Origin: Dendrophyllia cribrosa
Lineage: Eukaryota > Cnidaria > Anthozoa > Scleractinia > Dendrophylliidae
NCBI GenBank assembly: GCA_024195265.1
Contig: JAJLRJ010000010.1
Span: 36,030,126-36,094,125 of the forward strand
DNA length: 64,000 nt
Reading direction: 5' to 3'
Part shown: positions 33,560-46,300 of the stretch, one piece after another
Layout of the letters: the number at the start of each line of letters is the position of its first letter
Position numbering within the stretch: position 1 is the first letter of the stretch
Position numbers and translations under genes: made by a program
The notes under the pieces: generated by a model
What the model was told of the DNA's origin: nothing
Seen by the model: only the letters and a program-made list of their open reading frames with translations
Database searches by the model: none

Positions 33560-34345
33560 ACTCAAACCTGCCACCGCATGGTTATTTTTGTTGTACACGG
33601 TATTTTTTTTAATATAAAAGCGTTTATTCGTAAAACCATCGCGCTAAAAAGGCGAATTGCGATATTACTACAAAGAATATTAATTAATCTAAAAGGTTTA
33701 CAGGGTTTATCTATGGGGCTGGGCCTTACAATTTCAAATAAATAAAAGTGAAATTTACATGTTGAGACTAATTAACATATCATACTAATATAAGATACGC
33801 ATGCGTACGGCGGAGAATGTGTAGCCGTACCCCTTGAAGCGTTTCTTTGTTTCAAACAGAAACAAATCAACGTTTTGGCGTACTATCCGATAGCAGTCTC
33901 AAGAAAAGCGTTAATAGAGTGTCAAAGGTGTCAAAAAATGTTTATTTTAAATCTCTATGACGGTCATTCGGAAAAGTGATGTCAGATAGTAAATTGATAG
34001 CAAATCGATAGCGAATGTTTAACAAGCCATGGATCATTCCTTTGTTCGTCTTAGTTCTTAGTATATAATATAGTAAAGAATGATTCTGTTTGATTAAAGG
34101 GATTTGTACATGAAGCATATGTATACTCTCATCTTAGTAAGAAAATGGCCTTAAAAAACAAAACGAATTATTTTTTTACCAGACTAGAGCACAATCGCCA
34201 TCTTGTCTCACCGACTACTTTTGTGCGTGAGCTTCGCGCGCGCGATAATGATAGCTCGCAAGCAGGTCCTCTTATTGGGGTTTTGCACGACTTTTATATG
34301 AGCATCGGACAAAACATATCCTGTTTCAGTTTTTAACTTGTGTCG
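33560..34345. other. Non-coding spacer, nothing recognised
   Basis: AT-rich sequence. Short open frames have no domains or splice borders. Confidence 0.4.
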
Positions 34346-34354
34346 CAACCGAAC

Positions 34355-34544
34355 TAGCCTATAAACAGGCCTCCTTGTGGGGGTATGACGAAAGTAGATA
34401 GCGGCGAAAAGAAAACTCGCGAGGAAAAGTCGGCGAGCGAAGCGAGCCGCGGAAAAACTGGGGAGAGTGGAAGTACCCACCCCCTCCCAGTTCACCGTTT
34501 TTTTTTTCGCCCTATATCCCACCAGAGAGCCTGTTCACAGGCTA
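34355..34544. mobile_element. MITE with 9-bp target duplication, 190 bp
   Basis: The termini TAGCCTATAAACAGGC and GCCTGTTCACAGGCTA form an imperfect inverted repeat. The flanks are the exact 9-bp duplication CAACCGAAC (34346-34354 and 34545-34553). A 9-bp duplication suggests a Mutator-like element. The interior contains the small GC-rich palindrome GCGAGCGAAGCGAGC. No ORF. Confidence 0.8.
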
Positions 34545-34869
34545 CAACCGAACATCGTGCTTTGTAATGAAGAAAACGCGGTGTAGTCTTCTACTATTCA
34601 ACGTTGTGAGATAAATTGGGTCAGTTCCTTGGTGTTGCGGAAACCATTGTTGGTTAGCTTTTGTGTTGTGGTGTGGGTATTGTTCAGTGTCTTTTGAATC
34701 TTTTGTTTTACGTTATTTGGAGATCACACCATCCGCAAACTACCGATAAATTGCATCGTGTAACTTGGTTTGTCGTGCCTATAAAGTTGTGACCACGTCT
34801 GACCAAAATGGGCTAAAATTGTGACTAAGTCGGGACAAAATTGTTACATAGTCGTGCCAAATTGTGACC

Positions 34870-35299
34870 AAGAGAGAAGAGAAGCTCGAAGAGAAGAGAA
34901 GAGATCTCTTCGAAGAGAAGAGAAGGGAAGTGAAGTGAAGTGAATTGAAGAGAAGGGAAGGGAAGGGAAGGGAAGGGAAGGGAAGGGAAGGGAAGGGAAG
35001 GGAAGGGAAGGGAAGGGAAGGGAAGGGAAGGGAAGAGAAGAGAAGAGAAGAGAAGAGAAGAGAAGAGAAGAGAAGAGAAGAGAAGAGAAGAGAAGAGAAG
35101 AGAAGAGAAGTGAAGAGAAGGGAAGTGTAGAGAAGGGAAGGGAAGGGAAGGGAAGGGAAGGGAAGGGAAGGGAAGGGAAGGGAAGGGAAGGGAAGGGAAG
35201 GGAAGGGAAGGGAAGGGAAGGGAAGGGAAGGAAACAGAAGGGAAGAGAAGAGAAAAGAAAAGAAAACAGAAGGGAAGGATAGGGAAGGGAAGGGAAGCC
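34870..35299. repeat. (GGGAA)n / (GAGAA)n pentanucleotide microsatellite
   Basis: This is a purine-only tract. GGGAA blocks at about 34953-35034 and 35130-35235 flank a GAGAA block at about 35035-35110. The frame reading as KREEKRREE-type repeats across it is a by-product of the tract. Confidence 0.95.
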
Positions 35300-36119
35300 T
35301 TAAGCCTTAAGTCTGTTCCGAAAATATGGTTGACACTTAATATCTTCGGCTAGATTGACTAGACTAGATTGAAATTTTCCCTGAATGTTAATCTCTACGT
35401 CTTCTTCTGCCTTAACGCGCAAGTTTGGTCACGTGACATGTCACGTGATCAAAATTTAAAAATTAAGCAAATCGGCGATATGCCAGCGAATTTTCTTCGT
35501 ATAGTTAAATAAATTAGCTTTTCCAATGGAGGTTAAATAATTATATAATATATCCGATTAACCGTCTAAAGGGAAGAGTACATTTCAATCTAAAATTCGT
35601 ACGTGAAGAAGGTTGGTTTGGCCAGCCGAAATAAAGTATACTAATTTAAACTTCAAAAATCTACGTTGTATCGATCTCTGCCTTTACAATAATTTTCAAT
35701 TATTAAGCCAATTAGATCACTAGTTTGATGCTTGTTTTCTTCTGAGAGCTTTTTTCGCTATTGGGTTTTTTAAAGGTCTTTAAAGAATGAGAATGTTTTA
35801 AAACATCCTCATTATCTGCATTGTTCGCAATATGAGACGACAACAGTCCGTGTACACATTATTTACGTGCAATCGGACGCCAGCACATAGCAGGCGCCTC
35901 TGGTTGCTGCTATAAGTTTTTATTCCGTCAACAAGACAAATATCTTTGTAAAAAGATTAAAGGCAAATAGAGTTTACATAACAAAATTGTACAGCAACTC
36001 GGTTTATTCTTTGAGTCAAGCAAGGGATCGAATGAAACAAAAGAAAGGGCAAACTGATCCTTACGGCAGAAAAACAGAAGTAGAAGCAAATAAAATAAAA
36101 TTAAATTGAATATAATAGT
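35300..36119. other. Non-coding spacer, nothing recognised
   Basis: AT-rich sequence without convincing ORFs. The last ~150 bases may already belong to the 3' region of the Penelope-like fragment that follows on the minus strand. Confidence 0.4.
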
Positions 36120-36440
36120 TCCCAATATTTCGCTTTGCAAAACAAAGCTTCTTCAGGGGCTAGCACTATAAATGATTACAACTGTAAAAACGTCATACAA
36201 GTGGTTTTGAACAAACTAAAGAATAACAAAAACAATGAATATGATTGGTGAAGGGTATGACAGGCGATAAACTAAACTGACTAGTGATGAGAAAGTTAAT
36301 TAAACTCGTCGCGTCTGTTGATTCCAAGTGGTTCTAACGTCTTTGCTTTGTCTATGAGAAATGCTTCACGCGCTAGGGAATGCGTGATGTGCCTAAAGAA
36401 ATCTGAGTGCAACACTATCTTTTTTCCTAAAATAACGCAA
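36120..36440 (-). pseudogene. Penelope-like element, C-terminal fragment
   Basis: The minus-strand frame ending at the stop 36296-36298 reads HSLAREAFLIDKAKTLEP then LGINRRDEFN. It matches the end of GIY-YIG Penelope-like proteins (compare the C-terminus GINERFSFN at 25600). The following 3' sequence contains CCAATATTTCGCTTTGCAAA and AAAGCTTCTTCAGGGGC, typical of the post-stop repeat of such elements. It is a short 5'-truncated piece unrelated in sequence to the dimer at 23306. Confidence 0.7.
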
Positions 36441-36730
36441 GCGTTTACGTATTGACAAAATAGCGCCAATATGGTTTCACTTTAAAAAAAAATATCTTAA
36501 ATTCGAAAAAAGGAAAAAGAAAAGATAGGAAATTACTTGGTGCATTAATATGTTCCGCGAGTCCCTTCCGGGTGAAGTCCATTCCCCGGTATTAAATTTA
36601 ATGTCAACATAATTATGCATTGGGACAATTCCCAGAAATTACGAGATAGAGGACAATTTACTGCAAAGCACGGAAGTAGATATGTTTATGACATCTATCT
36701 CTGCTTTGAATTGTAGTTAAATGTGCTGAT

Positions 36731-37375
36731 ATGTCTTCCACTGTATCTTTACAAGAAGCCATCGAAGAATTTAAGTGCTACACGGATCGTACGTCGTCGC
36801 TTTTCTCGCGGACCCAAACATGTTTTCAGGAAATTGTGGCAAGTATTGGCCCAGTACATGTCGGTGAAACCAAAGACACCCACACATTGATTCCTTTCTC
36901 GCAACTGGACGAGGTAGAAAGAGAGCTTCAGAAGAGCCCCTCTGTATTTTTCATCGGCGAAAAGAACTGCGGAAAAAGCTCTATCATTAACGAGCTCCTT
37001 CGACAGACCTCTTTGCCCGTCAACGAAACCCCATGCACGGCGAGAATCGTCAGAATCAAATTTGCCGAGAAACCATACGCAAGGCTCGTCGGATCGAATG
37101 GCGAAGAAGTCAAAAGAGAGCCTCTTCGTGGTAAAAAACTCCCTGAAAAGCTCATAGTAGTTTCAGATGACGACAGAGAGAACGCTCGAGAATTGGACGC
37201 GACCGTGGAAGTCGGATTAAATCATCATCTTCTCCAAAGTGGAATCGAGCTGATCGACTCTCCAGGCAAGAGTGAGTCCGAGGTCTTGGACACGGTTTTG
37301 GATGGCTTCCTAAAGAAAGGCACTGTACCCTTGTTTGTGTACGTTATTGACGGCAATAACCACCTTAGACCCTCG
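36731..37375 (+). CDS. DSTYK: DSTYK-like exon 1 (GTPase G1-G3)
   Basis: The exon starts at ATG 36731 and has a donor GTAAGT at 37376. It encodes 215 residues. The P-loop lies in FFIGEKNCGKSSIINELL, a conserved T-P-C-T-A-R switch-like stretch follows (about 100-105), then IDSPGKSESE with the G3 motif. No earlier in-frame ATG with better context was seen. Phase 0 at the 3' end fits exon 2. Confidence 0.88.
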
Positions 37376-40300
37376 GTAAGTGTGAGATAAATTAACGTCA
37401 GGTTGTCATTATCATTACAGTGAACTATTCTGATCTCTTATGCAAGAGTGATCGATATACACGTTCGAAACATAGAGAAAGAAAAAATTTAACCGAAGAG
37501 ATCTAAAATATGCACACTCTAGGATTTCAATCAAAACTCAGTTTATAGAACCACCTTGTACGACATAACAAACAGCACCACAGGAATTAAAGCACTGCTT
37601 TGTGTCTTTTATTTGAACTGGTCACAATTTAGGATTTCACTCACAATCTCAAACGTTAGAACCAGCCATTTTACAGGATAGGCAAGCTTTCATTTGAATG
37701 GTCACACTTTGAGATTTCATTCGATTCATCGACTCAAAAGTTAGAACCATCTGCATTGTACATCATGATAATATTAAATCAGCATCTCCGGAGAGAACTG
37801 TTTTGTATCTTTTGTTTGAATCGCTCATGCACACTCTATGATTATTTCATCCACAACTAGATTAAACTCAGATCTACAAACTTAGAACCACGTACAGCGT
37901 AATATGTACAGAACCACAGGAAACAAAGGAAAGTACTGTTCAATAGCTTTCATTAGAATGGCCACACTTTAGCTTTAGGATTTCATCCACAGACTCAAAA
38001 GTTAAGCCACCTTGTACCGCATAATAAACAGTGCCTCAGGAAAGTACTACCCCTCAATAGCTTTCATTTGAATGGTCACACTTTAGGATTTCATTCACAA
38101 ACTCAAACTTAATGGAGCCACCTTGTACAATTAAATAACACAATCTAGCGAACCTCTTAATCAATGCCCATTTCAGGAGATTCAAAATACTAGGGGTTTC
38201 AAAATAGCAGCTTTGAATATCACTAGTCTCCCTGCACATATTGATGAGTTACGTTTTTATATGAATTCACAATTGATTGATATTCTTGCAATTAATGAAA
38301 CACGTTTAGATGAGTCTATTATAGATAGAGAAATTGGCATACCGGGTTACACCTTGGAAAGGAAAGATCGTAACCGAAATGGTGGGGGAGTGGCACTTTA
38401 CATTAGAAATTCTCTAAACTATGAACGTATGTATGAATACAATGAAGACCAACTTGAGTGGCTTTGTATCAAAGTTACAAAGCCTAAAAGTAAACCTTTT
38501 ATTGTTGGTACTTGGTATAGACCTCCTGCCGCTACCTCTGATATTATGAGGATCTTCGAATCCCTCATTGATAGACTTGAATCTCTAGACCTTGAAACGA
38601 ATATCATCGGGGATTTAAATTGTGATGTGGGTGCCTCCCCTCACGATTCCCAAACCAAACAACTGTTAGATATATGCAATCTCTATCAATATCATCAGTT
38701 TATTGAAGAACCCACTCGTATAACTAGACATACGGCTACCACTATTGACCTATTCTTAACAAATAATCGTAGTCAATATTCTCATTCTGGAGTCTGTCAC
38801 ATAGGCATAAGCGACCACTCTCTCATCTATGCTGTTAGAAAACTATGCGTTCCTAAAAGAAATTCTAAGATTATTACTAGTAGACAATTTAGAAATTTTG
38901 ATGCCAATGCTTTTAGATATGATCTTAATCTGGCTCCGTGGCATATTATCCAAAATGACGAAAATCCAAATCATGCATGGAAAATCTGGAAAGAGATTTT
39001 CCTGAAGATCTCTAACATACATGCACCACTTCGCAAGAGAAAGATTAGAAATGCTTTTGCACCCTGGTTGACCCCCGAACTAAAGAGACAAATGTTCGAA
39101 AGGGATAAACTTAAGAAAATAGCAACTAAATTTAAAACAGATGAAAACTGGACGAACTACAAACATGTACGGAATAGAGTGAATGCCAACATCAAATTAG
39201 CTAAGGTGGCGTATTATAATAATTATTTTAACGAAAACCTGGGCAATATCAAAAATGCATGGAAGGGGGTGAATATGATCATGGGAAAGGATTCCCTCCC
39301 GACTGAAATAAAGGATATTACGGTTGATGGCATGTCGTATACCTCTCCCAGTGAGATATGTAATGTATTAAATGCTCATTTCGTACAAGTGGGACCAAAT
39401 CTAGCAAACAGCATCCCTGAGGCAAATATAAATTTTGATAAGTACATAACGCCATCTCAACATAGTTTCTCACTTATGGAAACTACTAGTGATATAGTAT
39501 ACAGGTTAATTCAGTCAATGCCATTGGACAAAGCGAGTGGTCTTGATGGAATATCATGTAGACTACTAAAAGAAGCAGCTCCAGTTATAACAACTTCTCT
39601 AACGTATATAATAAATTTGTCTATTAGGAGTGGAATATTTCCTGATGATTGGAAAATCGCTAGGGTATCGCCAGTGTTTAAGGAAGATATTAAGTCCGAT
39701 CCAAATAATTACAGACCAATATCTGTTTTACCGATTGTAAGTAAACTAATAGAAAGGATCGTTTTTAACCAACTCTACTCCTTTCTGGTTGAAAATGATT
39801 TACTTGCAGACTCTCAACATGGGTTTAGGCCAAAACATTCAACCTTAACAGCTCTTCTTGAAGCCACAAATGAATGGTATCTAAATATTGATAACGACCT
39901 GTTAAATGGAGTCCTCTTTTTGGACTTAAAAAAAGCTTTCGATACAGTGGACCATAACATTTTACTAAAAAAGCTCGAACTCTATGGAGTAGACCCTCAT
40001 GCTCTCCAATGGTTCACTTCGTATCTTTCGGGACGCCAACAAAAGACATATGTAAATAGTACTCTCTCAAATTCTCTACCTATCGCCTGTGGTGTTCCTC
40101 AAGGATCCATTCTTGGACCCTTATTATTCTTAATTTATATAAATGATCTTCAAATGTGTACATCTTCTTCTGCTACCAAAATGTACGCAGATGATACATG
40201 TCTTTTCGCCAGTGCACAAGATCCCTCTATATTACAGAGTAACCTAAATGAAGGTCTAAAGAAAGTTCTATCATGGCTACATGCTAACAAACTTACATTA

Positions 40301-43300
40301 AATATTAAAAAAACTAAGTATCTCATTATAGCTAGTCACTATAACTTAAATCACATGGAACATGATTTTGAGATCAACATTAATGAAATACCACTAAAAA
40401 GAGTGAAGTCTCATAGATATCTTGGGGTTGAAATTGATGAGACTTTAAGTTGGCATGTACAAGTTGATGCCATTACCAAGAAAGTTTCCGCTGGTCTTGG
40501 AGTACTTAAACGAATTCGTGATCTCGTACCGACATCAACACTACAAATGATGTATGAAGCACTTATACTGCCTTATCTAGATTATTGCAGCGAGGTGTGG
40601 GGCTGTATGGGTAAATGCCTGGCTGACAGACTCCAGAAATTGCAAAATAGGGCAGCAAGAATAATTACCTATTCTAATTATGACATTCGGTCTGCTGATA
40701 TTTTGGAAGACCTTGGTTGGGACACTCTTGAGCGTTAAGGCGCTCAAAGCAATTAGCGGTTAGTGTCTATAAAGCTAAAAATAATCATTCTTCTAAGGGC
40801 CTAAAAAATCTTTTTCGACCAATAACGAATGTTCATTCTTATAAACTGAGAAACAACTTGAACAATTTGTTTGTTCATAGACCCCGAAAAGAAGGGGGAA
40901 AGTGTAGCTTTAACTATCGGGGCACTGTTCTTTGGAATGGCCTATCAAATGAAATCAAAGCTGAGCCATCTATCGCATCCTTTAAAGCCGCCTTATAGTA
41001 GTTTTAATCTTAGGTAAACATAGAAAAATCCATTAGTATTGTAATTTTAATTAGAAATTTTTAACATGTTTAGGTCTTTATAGAGAATATTTAGTATACA
41101 CGGCTCTCTGGAAGAGCATTTTGTAACTAATGATGGGATACCGTGTTTTTAAATAAAGCTATGATGAATAATACATGATACCTTGTACGATGACTAGTAT
41201 CACAGGAAAGTACTGCTCTGTATCTTTTATTGAATGGTCACACTATAGTATTTCATTCGTTTAATGTCTAAAACTACTACGTTAAAACGAGCCAAGACTC
41301 GACACTGGTAGTGAAAGTGCTATCATTTCACTTCCAGTGTCATTAACATTGAGTCATGATTCTAACTTTGGAAGTTTTGGGTGAAAACAGTCATGTAAAA
41401 CATTTGATAAAGGCAATCAAGCAGAACCTTTCATGAGCATTTTAAACGCGAAATTTGCAATTTCTGACAATTTCTTTACTTTCAGGACAGGGTTCATGTT
41501 AATTTATTATCGATGTGTGTAAATTGAAACTCAAGGATAACTTCCCGGAATTACTTCCGGTATATCAGATCGTTTCTATATACTAAGAAAAGTATCTCAG
41601 AGAAGTGGAGTGAAGAAATTCAAAAGACATATACCGTACGGACCTTTTTCTTTTCTTATTGAATACTCTATATGCAGAGTGCCGCAAAATAGAGCGATCA
41701 TGTTAGGTCAGAATCATTCTATCGGCTTCGTTGTCCGTGGAGCTTTTAATAGAAACAAAACACTCACCAAACCCAACAAGGGTGGCCATAGATGTTTGAA
41801 GTTTGATTTATATATATACTCTCTTGCTGACCCATCAAGAAATACGCAGATTGTCAATTATGGGCAAAATTATTAATATTCATTCTATAACGTTCTTTTG
41901 TTTCATGCAACTGTGCATGTGTTTCGAATGTACAGCTATTTCAATTATAGTTGTCGGGTGAAAGCTCAAAGCTCAAAGCCTACAATCTAGACTACTAGTG
42001 TATCCAAAAGATAGTAATTGCTGCGGTAAATTTGTTGTAATAATGCTGTTTTATCGCCTCGCTGGTATTACAGAATTTTCTCTTTCGTTTTTTGAGGGAA
42101 AGCAAAGCAAATGTAACCGGGATGAATCGACGAAAACTCCAGCTGATAAGACTAATTTTGTTTTGTAATTCACGCATCAAGTTCTTGCAATGTCTGTAGA
42201 ATATTGTTGAGCAAAGGACGCGTTCACCACGAGGAAGGTGTGAAAATTTAGGTTTAACTTAATTATTGATAATGAATATGTTGCGTTACTAGCTAGCCGT
42301 ATCGTATTCGCGTCTCCACGGGCTCGGCTCAGGTTTCGCGTCCCCACGCGCTCAGCTCAGTCTCATCGACCGCTGTCGGAGTGATTTCAAAATAAATTTG
42401 TCTTTTATTCCGTACAATCTTCGAAAATCTTTGCTATCCAACGGTCCTATCACCATGCCTCACAGTCCTCGCTCAACTCGCGGTAGTCTTCGACACTTCA
42501 GTTCCGATTACGACTGGCACATGTTGGACCAAAATATTACAAATCTCGCAGCCAACAGCTTGAAGCAGCAAGCGAGGCTATTGTTCGTGGCGCAGTGAAT
42601 TCTGGCCCAAAATGTGTGCGTGGCGCAGTGAATTCTGGCCCAAAATGTGTGCGTGGCGCAGTGAATTCTGGTAAAAAGCGATCAAATCGAGATTTGTCGT
42701 AGCTTATATTTTTTTCTCATATATTTCTCTTAAATCCTGATTATGTTGCTGCTCACTCGCTACGCTCGTTCCGCAGCAACAAGACAAGACGGAACGAGTA
42801 AACCGAGCGCCTGTTCCACGCATGCAGATAGTTGGGAGCGGCAAAACGAAAAGAATTGGCGCGAATGAGCGATGCGACGAGCGGGAAAAACGTTTCTTTT
42901 ACGCCGCTTCTAACTATCTTGGCTTGTAGCTTTGAGATTTTATCCGACAACTTTAATTGAAATAGCTGTATTCACTGATCCATAAAGCTCCATTGATCTG
43001 ACTCTGTTGATACTTCAGTTAACTCTCAAGTTACGAAAGTAAAGGGTCTTTACTTTCGGTTTCAACAGCCTTCGGACTTCCCCCATTATCTGGTATAAAT
43101 GGCCCCTTTCTGTATTTAATATTAACTCCCGAGAGCGCCAAAAATCCAAATTCAAGAAAAATCTCGAATTTCATTTTGTAAAATATTCAAGAGAAAAAAC
43201 AATGGTACGGTGCAAAAGGTTTCCTTTGAATGTTCACACCATAGGATTTTGTCAAAAGACTCAAAAGTTAGAACTACACTCCATAGACTCTGTGAGTGAA

Positions 43301-46300
43301 AGGGTATTTTTAAAATTGATTATCTTTGACAATCGTGACGTGAAAATCTACTGACAAAGTTGAATTGCCTTTGAGTTCAGCAGAACGATCGACGTGCCGA
43401 GACAAGCCTGAATCGGCATTTGAATTTAACGATTATGGTTTCTCTTCTCAAGTCCGACACTTCTGCATAACATAGTATCGTATGTACGTTTTTGCGATTT
43501 ACAGGATTTACTTGAACGGCGAGGATTTTTCTTTGACGTTCAGTTCTGTTCTGGACATCGGACCAGAGTCTACAGGATATATTAAATTATATATATTATT
43601 TCCTGGTTTCACATAATAATAATAATTCATCAGTCAATTCACGTTTGTAAGCATTACAAGCGGCACTTGACATCCCATGATTTTGATCTCACATAATGCA
43701 TGGTGGCTTCGTTTCCATGGTTTCATCAGCATAGGCGAAAAACTAGACTTTCTCAAAGTCGTTCGCTTGTTTTCAGTGCCGGTGTGGGTAGCTCTTCCTC
43801 GCTCGCGCACTCGACTAGTGACCAATTTTTTTTTTCGGGGGGAGGGGGCGTGGGGGTGGGGGGGGGAAGATCATTGTCATATTTGACAAAGTGATCTTTC
43901 ACAACAAGCAGTACAGTTCAGTGACGGATCTAGACCCCATGCATCATAGGGAAGAGAATGAATAAGGAAGGGGAGGGAGGGGAGGGAGGGGGGGGGGGGG
44001 GGGGGGGGGGCGGGGGATGAAGCTGGCCGGAGTAAAATGCTCGAGACCAAAAAAACCTTTTTTTTTATTATATTTATTTTCATCACTTTACACTAATTAC
44101 ATTACAAAAAAAAATACATTGATCTCCCACTTACTTACACCAATCGCCTCACGTAAAAAATACATCACTACTTTACACTACATTACATGTACATCACTAA
44201 AAAAAAAATACAAATACAAATACAATTGAAAGGTTTTAAAAACAGTAACAAAATTTTAATGTCATATATGTTATAAAAGTTTTATTTGAGATCCGAGTTT
44301 GAAGGTAGTAATTTCCACTTTAAAGATATGGATTGCCAGATAGAAGGAGTTAGGAGCTATAAAGGGGAAAAAAAAACTAAAGGAATCCCATTTAGTGAGA
44401 TGTTTTAAAAGAGTTCCATTTTTCCTTGCGATAAAGAATTCCAGGTTATAATTGGCTTTCAGTTTAGCCTTGAAAATTTCAACAGATGGAACAATTGTAT
44501 TAATTTTACATCTGTAAATAAACAATTTTGCTAATAATAGAATATGATTAATCAACATAAAATCTTTGTCTAAGTCAAATTTGCCAAAAAAATATATCTT
44601 TAAACGTGAATTCTAATTCTTTATTATTATAAATTGCAATCCAAGATAACACTTCCTTCCAAAAGAGAGTTGTGACATTACAGAAATAGAACAAATGCTC
44701 TAGGGATTCGTCTTCATTCTCACAGAAAGTACAAACAGGAGAGTCAACGATTTTGAAAGCAAACAGCTTGTCGTTAGTAAATATGATGCGATTTAACAGC
44801 TTATATTGAAAAGCTCTTAATTTCGTATCCAAAGAGACATTAAAAGCTAACGAATAAATTTTCTTCCAGTCAAAAGAAAGACTTGGATATTTATTTTTTA
44901 CTCTGACTTGAGCTGTAGGGGGACTCGCCTTATGGGACTTGAATTCATTGTATATCATTTTGGAGGAGATACTCAACAGGTCAACTTTTTCACCCATTAC
45001 TGGCAATTGAAAATTTAACTGAAATGGTTCGGAATACGTATTCTCTTTTATAACGTTGTGCCATTCACTAGGTATAGCGTGAACTATTCCCATCAAAACG
45101 AATATTTGACTTAAGGTTAGTTTAGCTCCTAGAATTTTCGTACTTTTGAGGAAAATATGATCCTTTGAGACCAAATCCCCAACTTTATTTAAACCCTGCT
45201 TACGAAAGAAAGGTTGATATATGGATTTTCCTAGACTGAGAATTTCGGTTCCTGGCGCCTTTTTTATTATTATTTTTGCAAGATAAGGAAGAGGGGCACT
45301 ACATCCACCACTGAGTTGAATTCCGATAATTCAAACCATCAGGTGAAACGCACTGAAAACTCTCTAAGTGAATTTCTTAGGTTAAAATTGTTTGGAGCGA
45401 GGAAAACTTTCTCTGGTTCGAGTTTACGAGACTTCGAGTCGATAAAGCGCGTTAGTTTGGCTCTGAGTTTGGCCCTCGCGGGGCTCGATCCGCACTCCGC
45501 ACTCCCTCACTTCAAAAGCGCCAATAATGCAAGCTACACTTCTCCCTAAATATCGACAATACTAAATTAATATCGGTAAACGATGAAAATCGATAGTGCA
45601 AATAATAAAAGACAAACAAAAGCTTGGTTTTACCTTGTTTGTGCCATTATTTCCAAACAGCGGTAGTTTGATAAATTAAATGTGCATGCGGTCAACTGGC
45701 ACGAATAATGGAACTGATCCCAGCACTTTCGGTTAAAGGTTTGTAAGCGACAAATCTCCGGCAACCATGAAAGCCTCCAAAAATTTCCGAACGATGCATG
45801 AATCGTCCAATCCCAGATCTTGGTTATTCTTCAGGGTTATTCTTCTTTCCGGATCTTGCTTTTTCTGAACGCTCATGAATAATACAAAATGGCTTCCATT
45901 TGAGTAACGACGCACTGACAACAGGAACCTTCTCTGCTTTCAAAATAGTGGAGCGGGCGTACAAACCCCAGGACACGGTTACCAAGATACTCAAGAATTG
46001 TTGTGTATTTTGTGACGTGACATACGATGAAATGGCAATTTCGGAGGTTTTTCCTTTATCTTTTCCCATCGCAGACTCGAGACTTGACTCGATGAAATAC
46101 AGTAAAAACCCGCAAGTAAGAACCTGCATTTTCCCAAGTTAGCCTAAACAGGTTCTTACATAAATGGTAATTATAGCACAAATTTAGGCTATTTAGGTTC
46201 TTAAATAGGTTCTTATTTTCTGAAAAATAAAAACTACATTGTAGCTAATAGAATTTAATGGTATTCATCCTATTCCTTACATAACATCTGCAAGCCAAGT

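Noticed and set aside
34945..35130. Open frame with KREEKRREE-type repeats
   Set aside because: Produced entirely by the (GGGAA/GAGAA)n microsatellite.
41610..41876. 88-codon gene in DSTYK intron 1
   Set aside because: No domain, no exon borders, AT-rich composition like the surrounding intron.
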